Assembly (NCBI RefSeq): GCF_004355185.1
Contig: NZ_CP037922.1
Coordinates: forward strand, 744,001-808,000
From: Hymenobacter radiodurans
GTDB lineage: Bacteria > Bacteroidota > Bacteroidia > Cytophagales > Hymenobacteraceae
Length of the DNA stretch: 64,000 bases
Direction: 5' to 3'
The notes under the pieces were generated by a model. The model saw only the letters and a program-made list of their open reading frames with translations, had not been told where the DNA came from and did not search any database. Both the position numbers and the translations under genes were made by a program. This document shows positions 27,919 to 36,784 of the stretch, in pieces. Positions within the stretch are counted from its first letter, which is position 1; each line of letters begins with the position of its first letter.

Positions 27919-28908
27919 TTAGATGAACGTGCTGCCAGTGATAACAAACGTGCGGGCGATGTCGGATACTACCGGTACGGGTAGGGCTTCGTCGAAGGCC
28001 TCCGAGAAAGCGGCCGCCGGGAAATTCAACGAGCTTAAAGCCGTCTGGAGGTTTACACCGCCCTGCGTTACGTTCTCTTCGCCGGGGAAAGTAATAACTG
28101 CGGGTGTGTAAGCTGGGGCAGCGCCCATGCCGTATACGGCAGCCGTTTGGGCTGGGGCTGGTCCGCCGCCGTCGTTGCCGGAAACCCAGCTCTTAGGCGA
28201 AGCGCTCCGGTCGGTGCCAGCAGCCGTTTGCGAAGCCGCATTGTTCATGGCACCAGCACGACGCATCGTACGAATACGCGAGGCATGACGCGCTTCTACC
28301 GAGTGAATGTTCAGCGCGGCAGTCAGTACGTCTTTGTTGCTGGCGAGATAAGGAGCACCGCCTTTGTAGGCACGTACACCGGTGTCTTCTAGCGCCTGAG
28401 CTACGGCCAAAAAGGTAGCAGGAGCAGTGAATACCGTAGCGAAAGGACCAGGTGTACCACCTTTGCCACCCGTGAAGTCAAACGTGTTAGCAGCCGGAGC
28501 ATCAATAGCGTTGGTGCCAAGTGCCGTGCGCAGGAAAGCTACGTGGGCAGTTTCGTCGTTGCGAATTTTGTCCAGCGCCGCTAGGTTGGTGGCGCTGAAG
28601 CCAGCCCGCAGAGCAGTTTGTACAGCAGTAGCCGTACCGTTCGCGGCGCCTAACCCTTGGTTATAAAAGGCCGCCTCCAGATACTCCAGCTTCAGAGCGA
28701 AGTTGAGAACATCATTTACGCCGGGAGCCATGCTGGTTTGCGCATAAGCTTTATTCAAAACGGCGCCGAAGGCCATTGGAACAGCGGCCGCGGCCAAGGT
28801 TTTGCCCATGCCGCTCATGTGCTTGAAAATGCTGCGGCGGGAGTCAAGACGATCGTACACCTCAGGGTCTACTTTCTCGATTTCAGAAATTATTTGGAAG
28901 ATGTTCAT
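27919..28908 (-). CDS. Ferritin-like domain protein (PF13668 type), copy A1
   Basis: A 329-residue paralogue of the 26102 gene. It opens with NIFQIISEIEKVDPEVYDRL, has a hydrophobic stretch ending in AYAQ near residue 57, and then the ferritin-like motifs LEYLEAAFYNQGLG, IRNDETAHVAFLR, LEDTGVRAYKGG and HSVEARHASRIRTMRR. A longer C-terminal insertion (AASQTAAGTDRSASPKSW region) distinguishes it from A2. It is the second gene of the B1-A1 unit. Its function is inferred only as possible iron or oxidative-stress related. Confidence 0.82.
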   Translation of the reverse strand: MNIFQIISEIEKVDPEVYDRLDSRRSIFKHMSGMGKTLAAAAVPMAFGAVLNKAYAQTSMAPGVNDVLNFALKLEYLEAAFYNQGLGAANGTATAVQTALRAGFSATNLAALDKIRNDETAHVAFLRTALGTNAIDAPAANTFDFTGGKGGTPGPFATVFTAPATFLAVAQALEDTGVRAYKGGAPYLASNKDVLTAALNIHSVEARHASRIRTMRRAGAMNNAASQTAAGTDRSASPKSWVSGNDGGGPAPAQTAAVYGMGAAPAYTPAVITFPGEENVTQGGVNLQTALSSLNFPAAAFSEAFDEALPVPVVSDIARTFVITGSTFI

Positions 28909-28957
28909 AACTACAAGTCAATGAGTGAGTGGGGATGAAGACTACAAGCAACCTGCT

Positions 28958-29722
28958 TTAGACGAGGCCGGACACATTCAGCTTAGAGCCTTCAGCCAAG
29001 AATGTATTGGCCGCCGCTACAACCTCAGTTGGTGTCTTAGAAATTTCTAACCCACTGGAGTTAATCACGTCAGTACCTACGAAATTGCCTTCCTGCAGCA
29101 AGTCGCGGATAATAGCCGCGTGACGAGCCTCTACCGAAACGATTTTGCCGGCTAGCAACAGATAAAGAGGGCCATTGCCCGTAGTAGAAATGAATCGGCC
29201 GGCACCATTGTAAGCTGATACGCCTAAGTCTTCGAATGCCTTGGCGGCACCCAATACACTCGCCCGATCATTGAAGTTGATAGCGCTGAAGTTTGGCGTC
29301 AGGTCCTTGATAATAGCCGTTGGCGCTGCGCCCGTAATAGCGGCCTTAAAGAACTCGCGGTGAATAACTTCGTGATAGTATAAATCGTCCAGAATCTGAC
29401 GCTCGGCGCTGGTGGCGTTCAGGCCAGTGTAGTAAGAGCCGGTCCGTAGCTGCGTATAAAATGCCGCCTCAAGCTGCTCCAGGGCATAAGCATAGTTCAA
29501 CACGCCCACATCACCTGATCCTACACTAACCGTGGTGCCTGGGGTAGGGGTAGGAGGAGTTGGATCGGCGAATACTTCATCGTCATCGCAACCCGACAGA
29601 AGAAGGGCTGTGGCACCAGCCGTAGCGCCAGCATACATAAAGAACGAGCGACGCTTGATGGGCACGTATAGCGGCTTATCAAAGCCAGTATCGTCTCCGC
29701 CTGCTTTGGTGATTTTAGACAT
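28958..29722 (-). CDS. Ferritin-like lipoprotein, copy B1
   Basis: A 254-residue protein from ATG 29722. A basic KRRSFFMYAGATAGATALLLSGC-like segment gives a lipobox (LLSGC) behind an RR pair. The ferritin-like motifs are LNYAYALEQLEAAFYTQL, LYYHEVIHREFFKAAI, FEDLGVSAYNGAGRF and VEARHAAIIRDLL. First gene of the upstream unit; the 271-base gap before it is shared with divergent batD. Confidence 0.82.
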   Translation of the reverse strand: MSKITKAGGDDTGFDKPLYVPIKRRSFFMYAGATAGATALLLSGCDDDEVFADPTPPTPTPGTTVSVGSGDVGVLNYAYALEQLEAAFYTQLRTGSYYTGLNATSAERQILDDLYYHEVIHREFFKAAITGAAPTAIIKDLTPNFSAINFNDRASVLGAAKAFEDLGVSAYNGAGRFISTTGNGPLYLLLAGKIVSVEARHAAIIRDLLQEGNFVGTDVINSSGLEISKTPTEVVAAANTFLAEGSKLNVSGLV

Positions 29723-29965
29723 GAGAAAAAGATTAGGGTGAATAGTGAAGAAAATTTTAGGCAATAGCTTTCCAGCACGCCTTGGGTGGCGTTTTTTGTA
29801 ATAATCTTAGAAGGAGCTATTATTTGAATACCACTTACGGCCCAGTTTATAAATCGGATTGCATCATGTGATTTTATTTTGTGTAAGCTTTTGTTATAAA
29901 TATTAAACAAAGTCATAGTTCAGCTGCGAAACACTGGGCTGCTGGCACCAAACCCGCTTTCTGCG

Positions 29966-29973
29966 TAGCTTTG
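29966..29973 (+). promoter_or_regulatory. Candidate -7 box of batD
   Basis: TAGCTTTG matches TAnnTTTG and ends 20 bases before the proposed batD ATG at 29994. The same 8-mer precedes aroC and hemC in this window. Confidence 0.45.
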
Positions 29974-29993
29974 ATAGATTGTCTAGTGCTGCT

Positions 29994-31507
29994 ATGCTCA
30001 GTCGTTGGTTTGCTCTTTGGGGGCTTTTTTTCTGGTTCTGTTCTTTGGAGGCGGCATTCGGGCGCAAACTCCTGCTGTGAAGGCGCGCATCGTTCTGGGC
30101 AAAGCGGACTTTCCTATTAATGAGTACTACACGATCAGCTTTAGCCTGACTGGCGCACCGCTTGAGCGTTATTCCGACTTTCCAGATCTGGAAGGCTTTA
30201 AGAGGAGCGGTAAATCCAGTACTACGACTACCCGCATTGTGAATGGGAAGAGCTCGTCGGAGCTAACTATTACGCAGCGCTACGCGGCGTATGATGAAGG
30301 CGAGTTTGTGGTGAAGCCCTTCACCATGACCATCAATGGCTTGACTGTGCGCTCAGCGGGAGCCACCCTAACGGTTAAGCCGCAACCAGCCACCGCCTCT
30401 GCCCCGAGTGCTTCGGCTACTCCGGCCCCGCCGCCCGGGCAGGATGCACCGGGTATTGGGCTGCTCGATCAGCTGTTTGGCAAGCCCAAGCCGCAGGAAT
30501 ATGTGGAGCCCAAAGACAATGCTTTCTTGGCTTTAGTCCCCGACAAAACGACCATCTTTACCGGCGAGGGTGTGCATATCGGGCTGTACTTCTACCTGAC
30601 GCCCTCCGATCAAGGCTTGCTGGCCTTTCATAATTTTGCCGGTCAGCTCCCCGATATTCTGCGCCAGCTGCGCCAACCTACGGCGTGGGAAGAATCGTTC
30701 GACGAGCAGGAGATTTATCCCGAAACGGTGGTGGCGGGGGGCAAAACCTACTTACGGTACCGCTTGTATGAGGCCGCATTCTATCCGCTCAATACCCAGC
30801 CCTTGGTGTTCCCGGAGGTGGCGTTGGAAATGGTAAAATACCGCCTCGCTAAGAAACCGGAGGCGGGCCTTGATAATAGACTGGCGGGGTACAAAACCTA
30901 CCGCACCACGGCGCGCACCATTCCGGTACGCGTGCTGCCGCCGCACCCGCTCCGCGACCAAGTGCCGGTGGGCAACTATCAGCTGCGAGAAGCCATCGAC
31001 CGCACGGCTTTCCGCACTGGGCAGGCATTCACTTACTCGTTTGTTGTGGAAGGCGAAGGCAACCTGACGACCGTAAATGCCCCCCAAGTGTCGCAGCCGA
31101 GGAAAGGACTGGAAATTTATGGCCCCGATGTGGAGCAGGAACTTACCCGCCAGGGTGGAAGGGTAGGCGGCAGCAAGCGGTTTCGCTACCGCTTAGTGCC
31201 CACCAAGCCAGGCACAGTGCCGCTCGATAGCCTGTTTTCGCTGATTATCTTCAACCCAACCACCGCCCGCTACGATACCTTGCGGGCCGAAATTGCCCCC
31301 CAGGTGCAGGGGCGCGAGCAAGCCGGAGCCACCTTTCATGCCCGCCCCGATGATCCTTTTTACCAGCAAGTATTGACCTCCGCCGACAATACCGTGCAGC
31401 CAGTGGATGCGTATGCCGCCGTGCGCCGCTATGCCAATATTATTCTGGGGGCGCTGCTCATTCTGGCGGGAATAGGCTGGTGGCGCGGTCGGCGCGTGGA
31501 GCCGTAA
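29994..31507 (+). CDS. BatD-family membrane protein, frame-interrupted in the signal peptide
   Basis: A 504-residue BatD/oxygen-tolerance-type protein. The long frame begins only at a TTG (30005), but an ATG at 29994 starts MLSRWFALWG in another frame. Adding one G to the G5 run at 30019-30023 joins them into MLSRWFALWGAFFLVLFFGG..RAQ, a proper signal peptide. The body has two beta-sandwich-like regions (FDEQEIYPETVVAGGKTYL, AFRTGQAFTYSFVVEGEGN) and a C-terminal helix (IILGALLILAGIGWW). BatA, BatB and MoxR partners are absent. Confidence 0.8.
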
Positions 31508-31623
31508 GGCTGCGTGAATATTGGCTTGGCTGCGCGGGCTGAAACATTTCTGTCGGAAATAGTTATTGGGAAGCCAGGGTAAGCGCGCGCTACAACTGAC
31601 CGCATCGGCCGCTGCTTTGTTAG

Positions 31624-31631
31624 TAGCTTTG
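31624..31631 (+). promoter_or_regulatory. Candidate -7 box of aroC
   Basis: TAGCTTTG, 56 bases before the aroC ATG. It fits the TAnnTTTG consensus; no clear -33 element. Confidence 0.4.
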
Positions 31632-31687
31632 AAGCCACAAAATGCGCGGACTCCTGTAGTCTGGCTCCTCATTACAGGCTGTTATAT

Positions 31688-32767
31688 ATGAGCAACTCTT
31701 TTGGTAAGCTATTTCGAATCACCACCTTCGGGGAGTCACACGGCGTTGGGATAGGCGTAATAATAGATGGCTGCCCGGCTGGCCTTGATGTGGCAGCCGG
31801 TACCATTCAAGCGGCGCTGGATCGGCGGCGACCGGGCCAGTCAGACCTGACTACACCGCGCAGCGAGGCCGATAAAGTGGAAATTCTGTCTGGGCTGTTT
31901 GAGGGCAAAACGACGGGCACGCCCATCAGCTTGCTTATTCGCAACCAGGATCAGGCCAGCCACGACTACGCCCACGTGGAGCACGCCTACCGCCCATCGC
32001 ACGCCGACTACACGTACGATATGAAGTATGGCCGCCGCGATTATCGGGGTGGGGGCCGCAGCTCGGCCCGCGAAACGGCAGCGCGTGTAGCCGCCGGGGC
32101 CGTGGCCGCTCAATTTTTAGCCCACTATGGCATTGTGGCCCAAAGCTACGTGTCGCAGGTAGGGGCCGTGGCGGTGCCGGTGGGGTATGAGCAGCTCGAT
32201 CTGAATTTGATAGAAAGCAACGCCGTGCGCTGCCCCGACCCGGCTACTGCCGAGCGGATGATGAGCCTCATTCGCCAGACCCGCGACCGGCAGGATACCG
32301 TGGGCGGACTGGTGACGGGCGTGGTGCGTGGGGTGCCTGCTGGCTTGGGCGAGCCCGTATTTGATAAGCTCCACGCGGAGCTGGGCAAAGCTATGCTAAG
32401 TATCAATGCAGTTAAAGGCTTCGAATACGGCTCCGGCTTTGAGGGTACGCTGCTATTCGGCTCGGAGCACAACGACGCATTCTACACCGACGAAGCTGGT
32501 GCCGTGCGCACCCGCACCAACCACTCCGGGGGTATTCAGGGGGGCATTTCTAACGGGCAGGACATCTATTTTCGGGTCGCCTTTAAGCCTGTAGCTACCA
32601 TTTTGCAGCCCCAAACGACCATCAATGACCAGGGTGAGGAAATTACGCTGGCTGGGAAAGGCCGCCACGACCCGTGCGTGTTACCCCGCGCCGTACCCAT
32701 CGTAGATGCGATGACGAACCTGGTGCTGGCCGATATGCTGCTGCGCAGCCGGGCTAATAAGGTATAG
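31688..32767 (+). CDS. aroC: Chorismate synthase
   Basis: A 359-residue enzyme of full family length. It converts 5-enolpyruvylshikimate-3-phosphate to chorismate using reduced FMN, the last shikimate step. Signature blocks are [51 protein letters not shown] and [20 protein letters not shown]. It stands alone between batD and the Nfu gene. Confidence 0.97.
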   Translation: MSNSFGKLFRITTFGESHGVGIGVIIDGCPAGLDVAAGTIQAALDRRRPGQSDLTTPRSEADKVEILSGLFEGKTTGTPISLLIRNQDQASHDYAHVEHAYRPSHADYTYDMKYGRRDYRGGGRSSARETAARVAAGAVAAQFLAHYGIVAQSYVSQVGAVAVPVGYEQLDLNLIESNAVRCPDPATAERMMSLIRQTRDRQDTVGGLVTGVVRGVPAGLGEPVFDKLHAELGKAMLSINAVKGFEYGSGFEGTLLFGSEHNDAFYTDEAGAVRTRTNHSGGIQGGISNGQDIYFRVAFKPVATILQPQTTINDQGEEITLAGKGRHDPCVLPRAVPIVDAMTNLVLADMLLRSRANKV

Positions 32768-32805
32768 GCCAAGGGCAGCCGCCCCGCTATTCCCTGTTGT
32801 TTTGG

Positions 32806-32813
32806 TATCTTTG
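32806..32813 (+). promoter_or_regulatory. Candidate -7 box of the nfu gene
   Basis: TATCTTTG matches TAnnTTTG, about 105 bases before the ATG, which would give a leader of some 95 bases. Confidence 0.4.
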
Positions 32814-32917
32814 CAACATCCAGCGGGCGTAGGTGGTTTTAGCTCTAACGGGCTAGCAATTCACCGTTAACCTGCGTAATTTCTCTTCGTATTCTCGCTT
32901 TTAAGCCCTTCAACCTT

Positions 32918-33541
32918 ATGGCTGAACTAACTGCCCCGGCCGCTCCGGTTTCTATATACGCCGAAGCCAGCCCCAATCCCGAATCCATGAAATTCGTGCT
33001 CAACACCCAGTTCCTGAGTGAAGGGGTGAGCGTGGATTATCCTAACCTGGAGGCTGCGACCAACTCGCCGTTGGCGCAGGAGCTATTCAATTTTGACTAC
33101 GTAGGTCGGGTATTCATCGCGGCCAACTTTGTTACCATCACCAAAACCACTGACCATCAGTGGGCGCACCTTATTCCGGAGCTACGCAGCTTCCTGAAGT
33201 CGTATGTAGAGGCAGGTGGACCCGTTTTCTTGGTCGATCCAGCTGCGGAGCAGAAAGCCGCGCAGGAAGTTGCCGCCAATGGCAGCCACTCCGAGCAGGA
33301 CCAGCAAACGAGTCAGAAGATCATTGATCTGCTCGAAAACTATGTGCGCCCAGCCGTCGAGCAGGATGGAGGTAATATTACCTTCAAAAGCTACCAAGAT
33401 GGTATCGTGACTGTGAACCTGCAAGGCTCGTGCTCCGGCTGCCCTTCGGCCACGGTTACGTTGAAGTCGGGTATCGAAAACTTGCTCAAGCGTATGGTTC
33501 CTGAAGTGAAAGAAGTAGTAGCCGAAGGCATTACCATCTAA
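32918..33541 (+). CDS. NfuA-type iron-sulfur carrier (Nfu_N plus NifU C-terminal domain)
   Basis: A 207-residue protein. The first ~100 residues form an Nfu_N scaffold domain (AEASPNPESMKFVLNTQFL, FNFDYVGRVFIAANFVTITK). The C-terminal NifU-like domain holds LLENYVRPAVEQDGGNI and the cluster-binding CSGCP. It would receive and pass on [4Fe-4S] clusters in the cytosol. Single gene, ended by the terminator at 33564. Confidence 0.9.
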   Translation: MAELTAPAAPVSIYAEASPNPESMKFVLNTQFLSEGVSVDYPNLEAATNSPLAQELFNFDYVGRVFIAANFVTITKTTDHQWAHLIPELRSFLKSYVEAGGPVFLVDPAAEQKAAQEVAANGSHSEQDQQTSQKIIDLLENYVRPAVEQDGGNITFKSYQDGIVTVNLQGSCSGCPSATVTLKSGIENLLKRMVPEVKEVVAEGITI

Positions 33542-33563
33542 TACCTTCCAAGAAGTAAATAGT

Positions 33564-33600
33564 AAAAAAGCCCCCAGAGATATTCTGGGGGGCTTTTTTG
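33564..33600 (+). terminator. Terminator of the nfu gene, GGGGGGC type
   Basis: AAAAAAGCCCCCAGA and TCTGGGGGGCTTTTTT flank a short loop, 22 bases after the stop. Five C face six G. Confidence 0.88.
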
Positions 33601-33688
33601 TGTCTTAACATACATAAGCGTATTTTTTATGTGGCAGAGGCAACCCTTTTCCAGCTTTTGCCGAGTAGGTGAGTAAACTCCTGCTGCC

Positions 33689-34288
33689 GTGTCTCAACCC
33701 GACCACGATTCTGCGCTGCTTACGGCTCTGCTGGCTGGCTGTCGGCGTGCAGACCGGGAATGCCAGCGTCGGCTGTATGGGCAGTATTACAGCTTAGCCA
33801 TGAGTGTTTGCCTGCGCTACTTGCGCAACCGGGAGCAAGCAATGGAGGCAGTGAATGATGGATTTTTGAAGGTGTTTCGAGATGCGGACCGCTTCGACGT
33901 TCGCTTGCATCTCGATATAGCTGGCTCCTTCCGGGCTTGGCTCCGCAAAATCATGGTGCACACGGCTATCGACCACTTTCGGATAGCGGAGAAACATGCT
34001 TTTCAGCAGACCCTCGACGAAGTAGCCGCGCTCCACCCCGACCCTGGCGTTTCTGCCCTTGATACACTCTCGTTCGATGAGTTGGTGGCGTTGGTGCATG
34101 GGCTGCCGGCGGCCTATCGGGCCGTGTTTAACCTATACGCCATTGATGGCTTCACGCACGAAGAAATCGCGGAGCAACTGGGCATTTCGGCGGGCACGTC
34201 GAAATCCAACTTATTTAAAGCGCGGGCTCACCTAAAGCATTTGTTAAAAAAAATTAAGCACCATGCCTACGCCAGACATGTCGGATGA
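33689..34288 (+). CDS. ECF-type RNA polymerase sigma factor
   Basis: A 199-residue sigma-70 family protein with GTG start. Region 2 is LRYLRNREQAMEAVNDGFLK followed by FRAWLRKIMVHTAIDHFR; region 4 is LVHGLPAAYRAVFNLYAIDG followed by HEEIAEQLGISAGTSKSNLF. Only regions 2 and 4 are present. The last 26 bases overlap the next gene, which encodes a membrane protein with a short cytoplasmic N-terminus, the usual place for an anti-sigma factor. Confidence 0.92.
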   Translation: MSQPDHDSALLTALLAGCRRADRECQRRLYGQYYSLAMSVCLRYLRNREQAMEAVNDGFLKVFRDADRFDVRLHLDIAGSFRAWLRKIMVHTAIDHFRIAEKHAFQQTLDEVAALHPDPGVSALDTLSFDELVALVHGLPAAYRAVFNLYAIDGFTHEEIAEQLGISAGTSKSNLFKARAHLKHLLKKIKHHAYARHVG

Positions 34289-35651
34289 CGAGCTAGACGC
34301 GCTGTTTCGGCGTGGGGCGGAGGCTTACCCTGAGGAGCCGCCACCCCTGGGGGCCTGGGCGCGCATGGACGACAAACTGAACACCGCGACGGTGGCTACT
34401 TTGGTGCGCCGCAAACTGATGCGCTTGTTTGGGGCAGCAGTAGTTGTGCTGCTGCTCACCTTCCTGGGGTGGCAAGGCTATCGTGAGTTCGTCTCCCGCC
34501 CCGTAGATAATTCCGCAAAGTCGGCTTCCTCCGACACGAATAAAAACCAATCCACTCCTGAGTCTTCCGCCGTAAATAGCGCATCACAGTTCTTCCCGGA
34601 TGCGGTTGGAACTGAGGCGTCATCGGACTTGCTGGCTGTAAGGTCGCCAAGTGCCGCGGCCAAGGCTCCAGCAACCATGGAGAAGAAGGAAAATCTACTA
34701 CCTAAAGCAACAACCAGGGGTAGGAGCGACTCGCAGCCTGTTGCAGCATGGCTTCCGCCGCCCACACCTCGTCGTCCACAAAATGTCCCCCGGCGAGAGT
34801 TGGGTGCGGTCGGATCGACTGGGGGGCATTTTGCTGGTATTTCCAGTTTGGGTCAATCAGAAAATGTGCCCCTGCCAATGCCAAACTCAGAGGGGAACTT
34901 AACCAACTCAAGATCAGAACAACGGTTAACCAGCCAAGTAATCCCCGATTCCGTTGTCAGCCAGCCCATTGTAGCAGCTTCCGATTCCATCCAGTCTGCC
35001 CCGGCTGATTCGGTAAAGAAGCCGGCGCCAGGTGCCACGTTGCCTTTGTATCGCTGGAGCCTGGGGCTGATAGGCGGCCCCTCAGCCAGTGGAGTGCGCG
35101 CAACGGAGGGTGCCCGCCTCGGCGGTGAGATTGGGTTAACCCTCGATTACCGTGTTACGCCCCGTCTGCGGGTGCGCTCTGGTTTGGTTCGGAGTGTGAA
35201 GCGCTACGCCGCCCGCGGCAGCGACTACTACCCGCCGTATGGATACTGGCAGGCAGGCAGTCCTATTCTAGCTCTGGATGCCAACTGCCGCATCACAGAA
35301 ATACCGCTCGATGTGCGCTACGATATAGTGGTGCGCCCCACGTACTCGCTCTTTCTGAGTACCGGCCTGACCACGCTGCTCATGCGCAACGAGCGTTACG
35401 CCTACCAATATGAAAGGAATGGAGCTATAACCACGGCTACCTGGTCGCTGGCGCACGGCTCCAATCATGCCCTAGGGGTGCTCAACCTGTCGGGGGGCGT
35501 GGAGCGTGCGGTAAGCGCCCGTTGGTCGGTACAGGCCGAGCCATTTTTGAAACTGCCACTGGGTGGTGTAGGATTTGGCCAAATCCGGCTGCGAAGCGCA
35601 GGGATGGCCTTTTCAGTCAAATATGGATTGTTCGGGCGGGTTTCGCCCTGA
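34263..35651 (+). CDS. Possible anti-sigma-like membrane protein with C-terminal outer-membrane-type beta-barrel
   Basis: A 462-residue protein overlapping the sigma-factor gene by 26 bases. Residues 1-55 are acidic and soluble (DDELDALFRRGAEAYPEE), and one hydrophobic helix follows (LFGAAVVVLLLTFLGWQGY, ~55-75). A low-complexity Ser/Pro linker runs to ~255. The last ~200 residues look like an OmpA/porin-type beta-barrel (YRWSLGLIGGPSASGVRATE, GGEIGLTLDYRVTPRLRVRS, GMAFSVKYGLFGRVSP). Position suggests it controls the sigma factor; the barrel is an odd companion for an inner-membrane anchor. No known anti-sigma domain is visible. Confidence 0.75.
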   Translation: MPTPDMSDDELDALFRRGAEAYPEEPPPLGAWARMDDKLNTATVATLVRRKLMRLFGAAVVVLLLTFLGWQGYREFVSRPVDNSAKSASSDTNKNQSTPESSAVNSASQFFPDAVGTEASSDLLAVRSPSAAAKAPATMEKKENLLPKATTRGRSDSQPVAAWLPPPTPRRPQNVPRRELGAVGSTGGHFAGISSLGQSENVPLPMPNSEGNLTNSRSEQRLTSQVIPDSVVSQPIVAASDSIQSAPADSVKKPAPGATLPLYRWSLGLIGGPSASGVRATEGARLGGEIGLTLDYRVTPRLRVRSGLVRSVKRYAARGSDYYPPYGYWQAGSPILALDANCRITEIPLDVRYDIVVRPTYSLFLSTGLTTLLMRNERYAYQYERNGAITTATWSLAHGSNHALGVLNLSGGVERAVSARWSVQAEPFLKLPLGGVGFGQIRLRSAGMAFSVKYGLFGRVSP

Positions 35652-35824
35652 TTTTTTACGCTTTGCTTCCGTGCGTTTATCAGCTCCGCTCGCGACGGGG
35701 CTACTTACCGGTGGTCGCCTTTACCCGAACGCAGTGTGCCGGGCCCAGCACACTTTGCTTAGAGTAACTGCTGCTACTAACTGATTTCTCTTTGTCAGTC
35801 AACCTTTTACTTTCAGGCACCGCT

Positions 35825-36691
35825 ATGTTTATACTTTCCATGAATACACTGCGCCGGCGTTTGCTCGCTGGCTGCACGGCCCTGCTGTTATTTTTCACGT
35901 CGCTGGTAGTCAGTAGTTGCGACGACCTAGATGGCGTGATTCCTTTTGGCCCCAAGCCCACAATACGCATCAGCACCAGCCCTACGCTCGGGCCCTATCT
36001 GGTCGATAAGGATGGAAATACCTTGTATTACTTTGCCTTTGATGTGGCCGGTACTCCTAACTGCACTGGCGCCTGCGCGGCCCGCTGGCCCGCCTTTTAT
36101 GATGCCAACCCGGTAGTAGGCAAAGGCCTCGATTCAAACGATTTTGCTACCATCACCGGCTCCGATGGCCGCCTACACACCACCTACCAAGGTTGGCCGC
36201 TTTACTATTTTGCCCCCCAGGCCACCCCAGAAAGCCCGAATGTGCGGGAAGCCCCTGGCGCTACGGGCGGCGATAATTTTGGGAGTGTATGGTTCGTGAC
36301 GAAGCCCAACTATGCCTTGCGCATAGCCCGCGCTACTGTAACGAATAAAACCACTAATCAGAGTTCCGTAAAGAGTTTTCTGGTAGATAGTAAGGCTCGG
36401 ACGCTCTACGTATTCGCTCCTGACCGCACCAGCCCAACTACCCAGCCTAATTGTATTGGCCCCTGCGCTAACGTGTGGCCGTCCTTTTTTGAGTCTGGTC
36501 GGGTATTGCCCACTGCTTTAAGCAGCAATGACTTTGGTACGATTACCCGGCCTGATGGCCCTAACGGCACCACCCGCCAGCAGACTATTTACAAAGGAGT
36601 GCCCCTGTATTACTTCGTAAATGATAACGCCACCCGCGGCAAAACTGAAGGCGAGGGTATTGCCAACTTATGGTCGGTAGCCACCCCGTAA
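35825..36691 (+). CDS. Lipoprotein with two COG4315-type secreted repeats
   Basis: A 288-residue lipoprotein. I take ATG 35825 (or 35840, MNTLRRRL), since both give a basic n-region, hydrophobic core and a lipobox ending in SSC; the open frame begins earlier at a TTG. Two related repeats follow: LVDKDGNTLYYFAFDVAGT with CTGACAARWPAF, and LVDSKARTLYVFAPDRTSP with CIGPCANVWPSF. Each carries a CxxxC-like pair and a GxPLYYF stretch. The family (secreted repeat of unknown function) has no settled role. Confidence 0.82.
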   Translation: MFILSMNTLRRRLLAGCTALLLFFTSLVVSSCDDLDGVIPFGPKPTIRISTSPTLGPYLVDKDGNTLYYFAFDVAGTPNCTGACAARWPAFYDANPVVGKGLDSNDFATITGSDGRLHTTYQGWPLYYFAPQATPESPNVREAPGATGGDNFGSVWFVTKPNYALRIARATVTNKTTNQSSVKSFLVDSKARTLYVFAPDRTSPTTQPNCIGPCANVWPSFFESGRVLPTALSSNDFGTITRPDGPNGTTRQQTIYKGVPLYYFVNDNATRGKTEGEGIANLWSVATP

Positions 36692-36730
36692 ACGTTGACT
36701 CGTTCCAGTCGATATAGTCTAGAATTTCAA

Positions 36731-36766
36731 CAAAAAAGCCCCCAGACACGATCTGGGGGCTTTTTA
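36731..36766. terminator. Bidirectional terminator between the repeat lipoprotein gene and secDF
   Basis: AAAAAAGCCCCCAGA pairs with TCTGGGGGCTTTTT around a seven-base loop, here with five C and five G. It lies between convergent genes. Confidence 0.88.
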
Positions 36767-36784
36767 ACTAGGTGATAAGCAAGC

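Noticed and set aside
32780..32917. Structured RNA or tRNA in the nfu leader
   Set aside because: I looked for acceptor and T-arm patterns and found none; the region reads as an ordinary promoter and leader.
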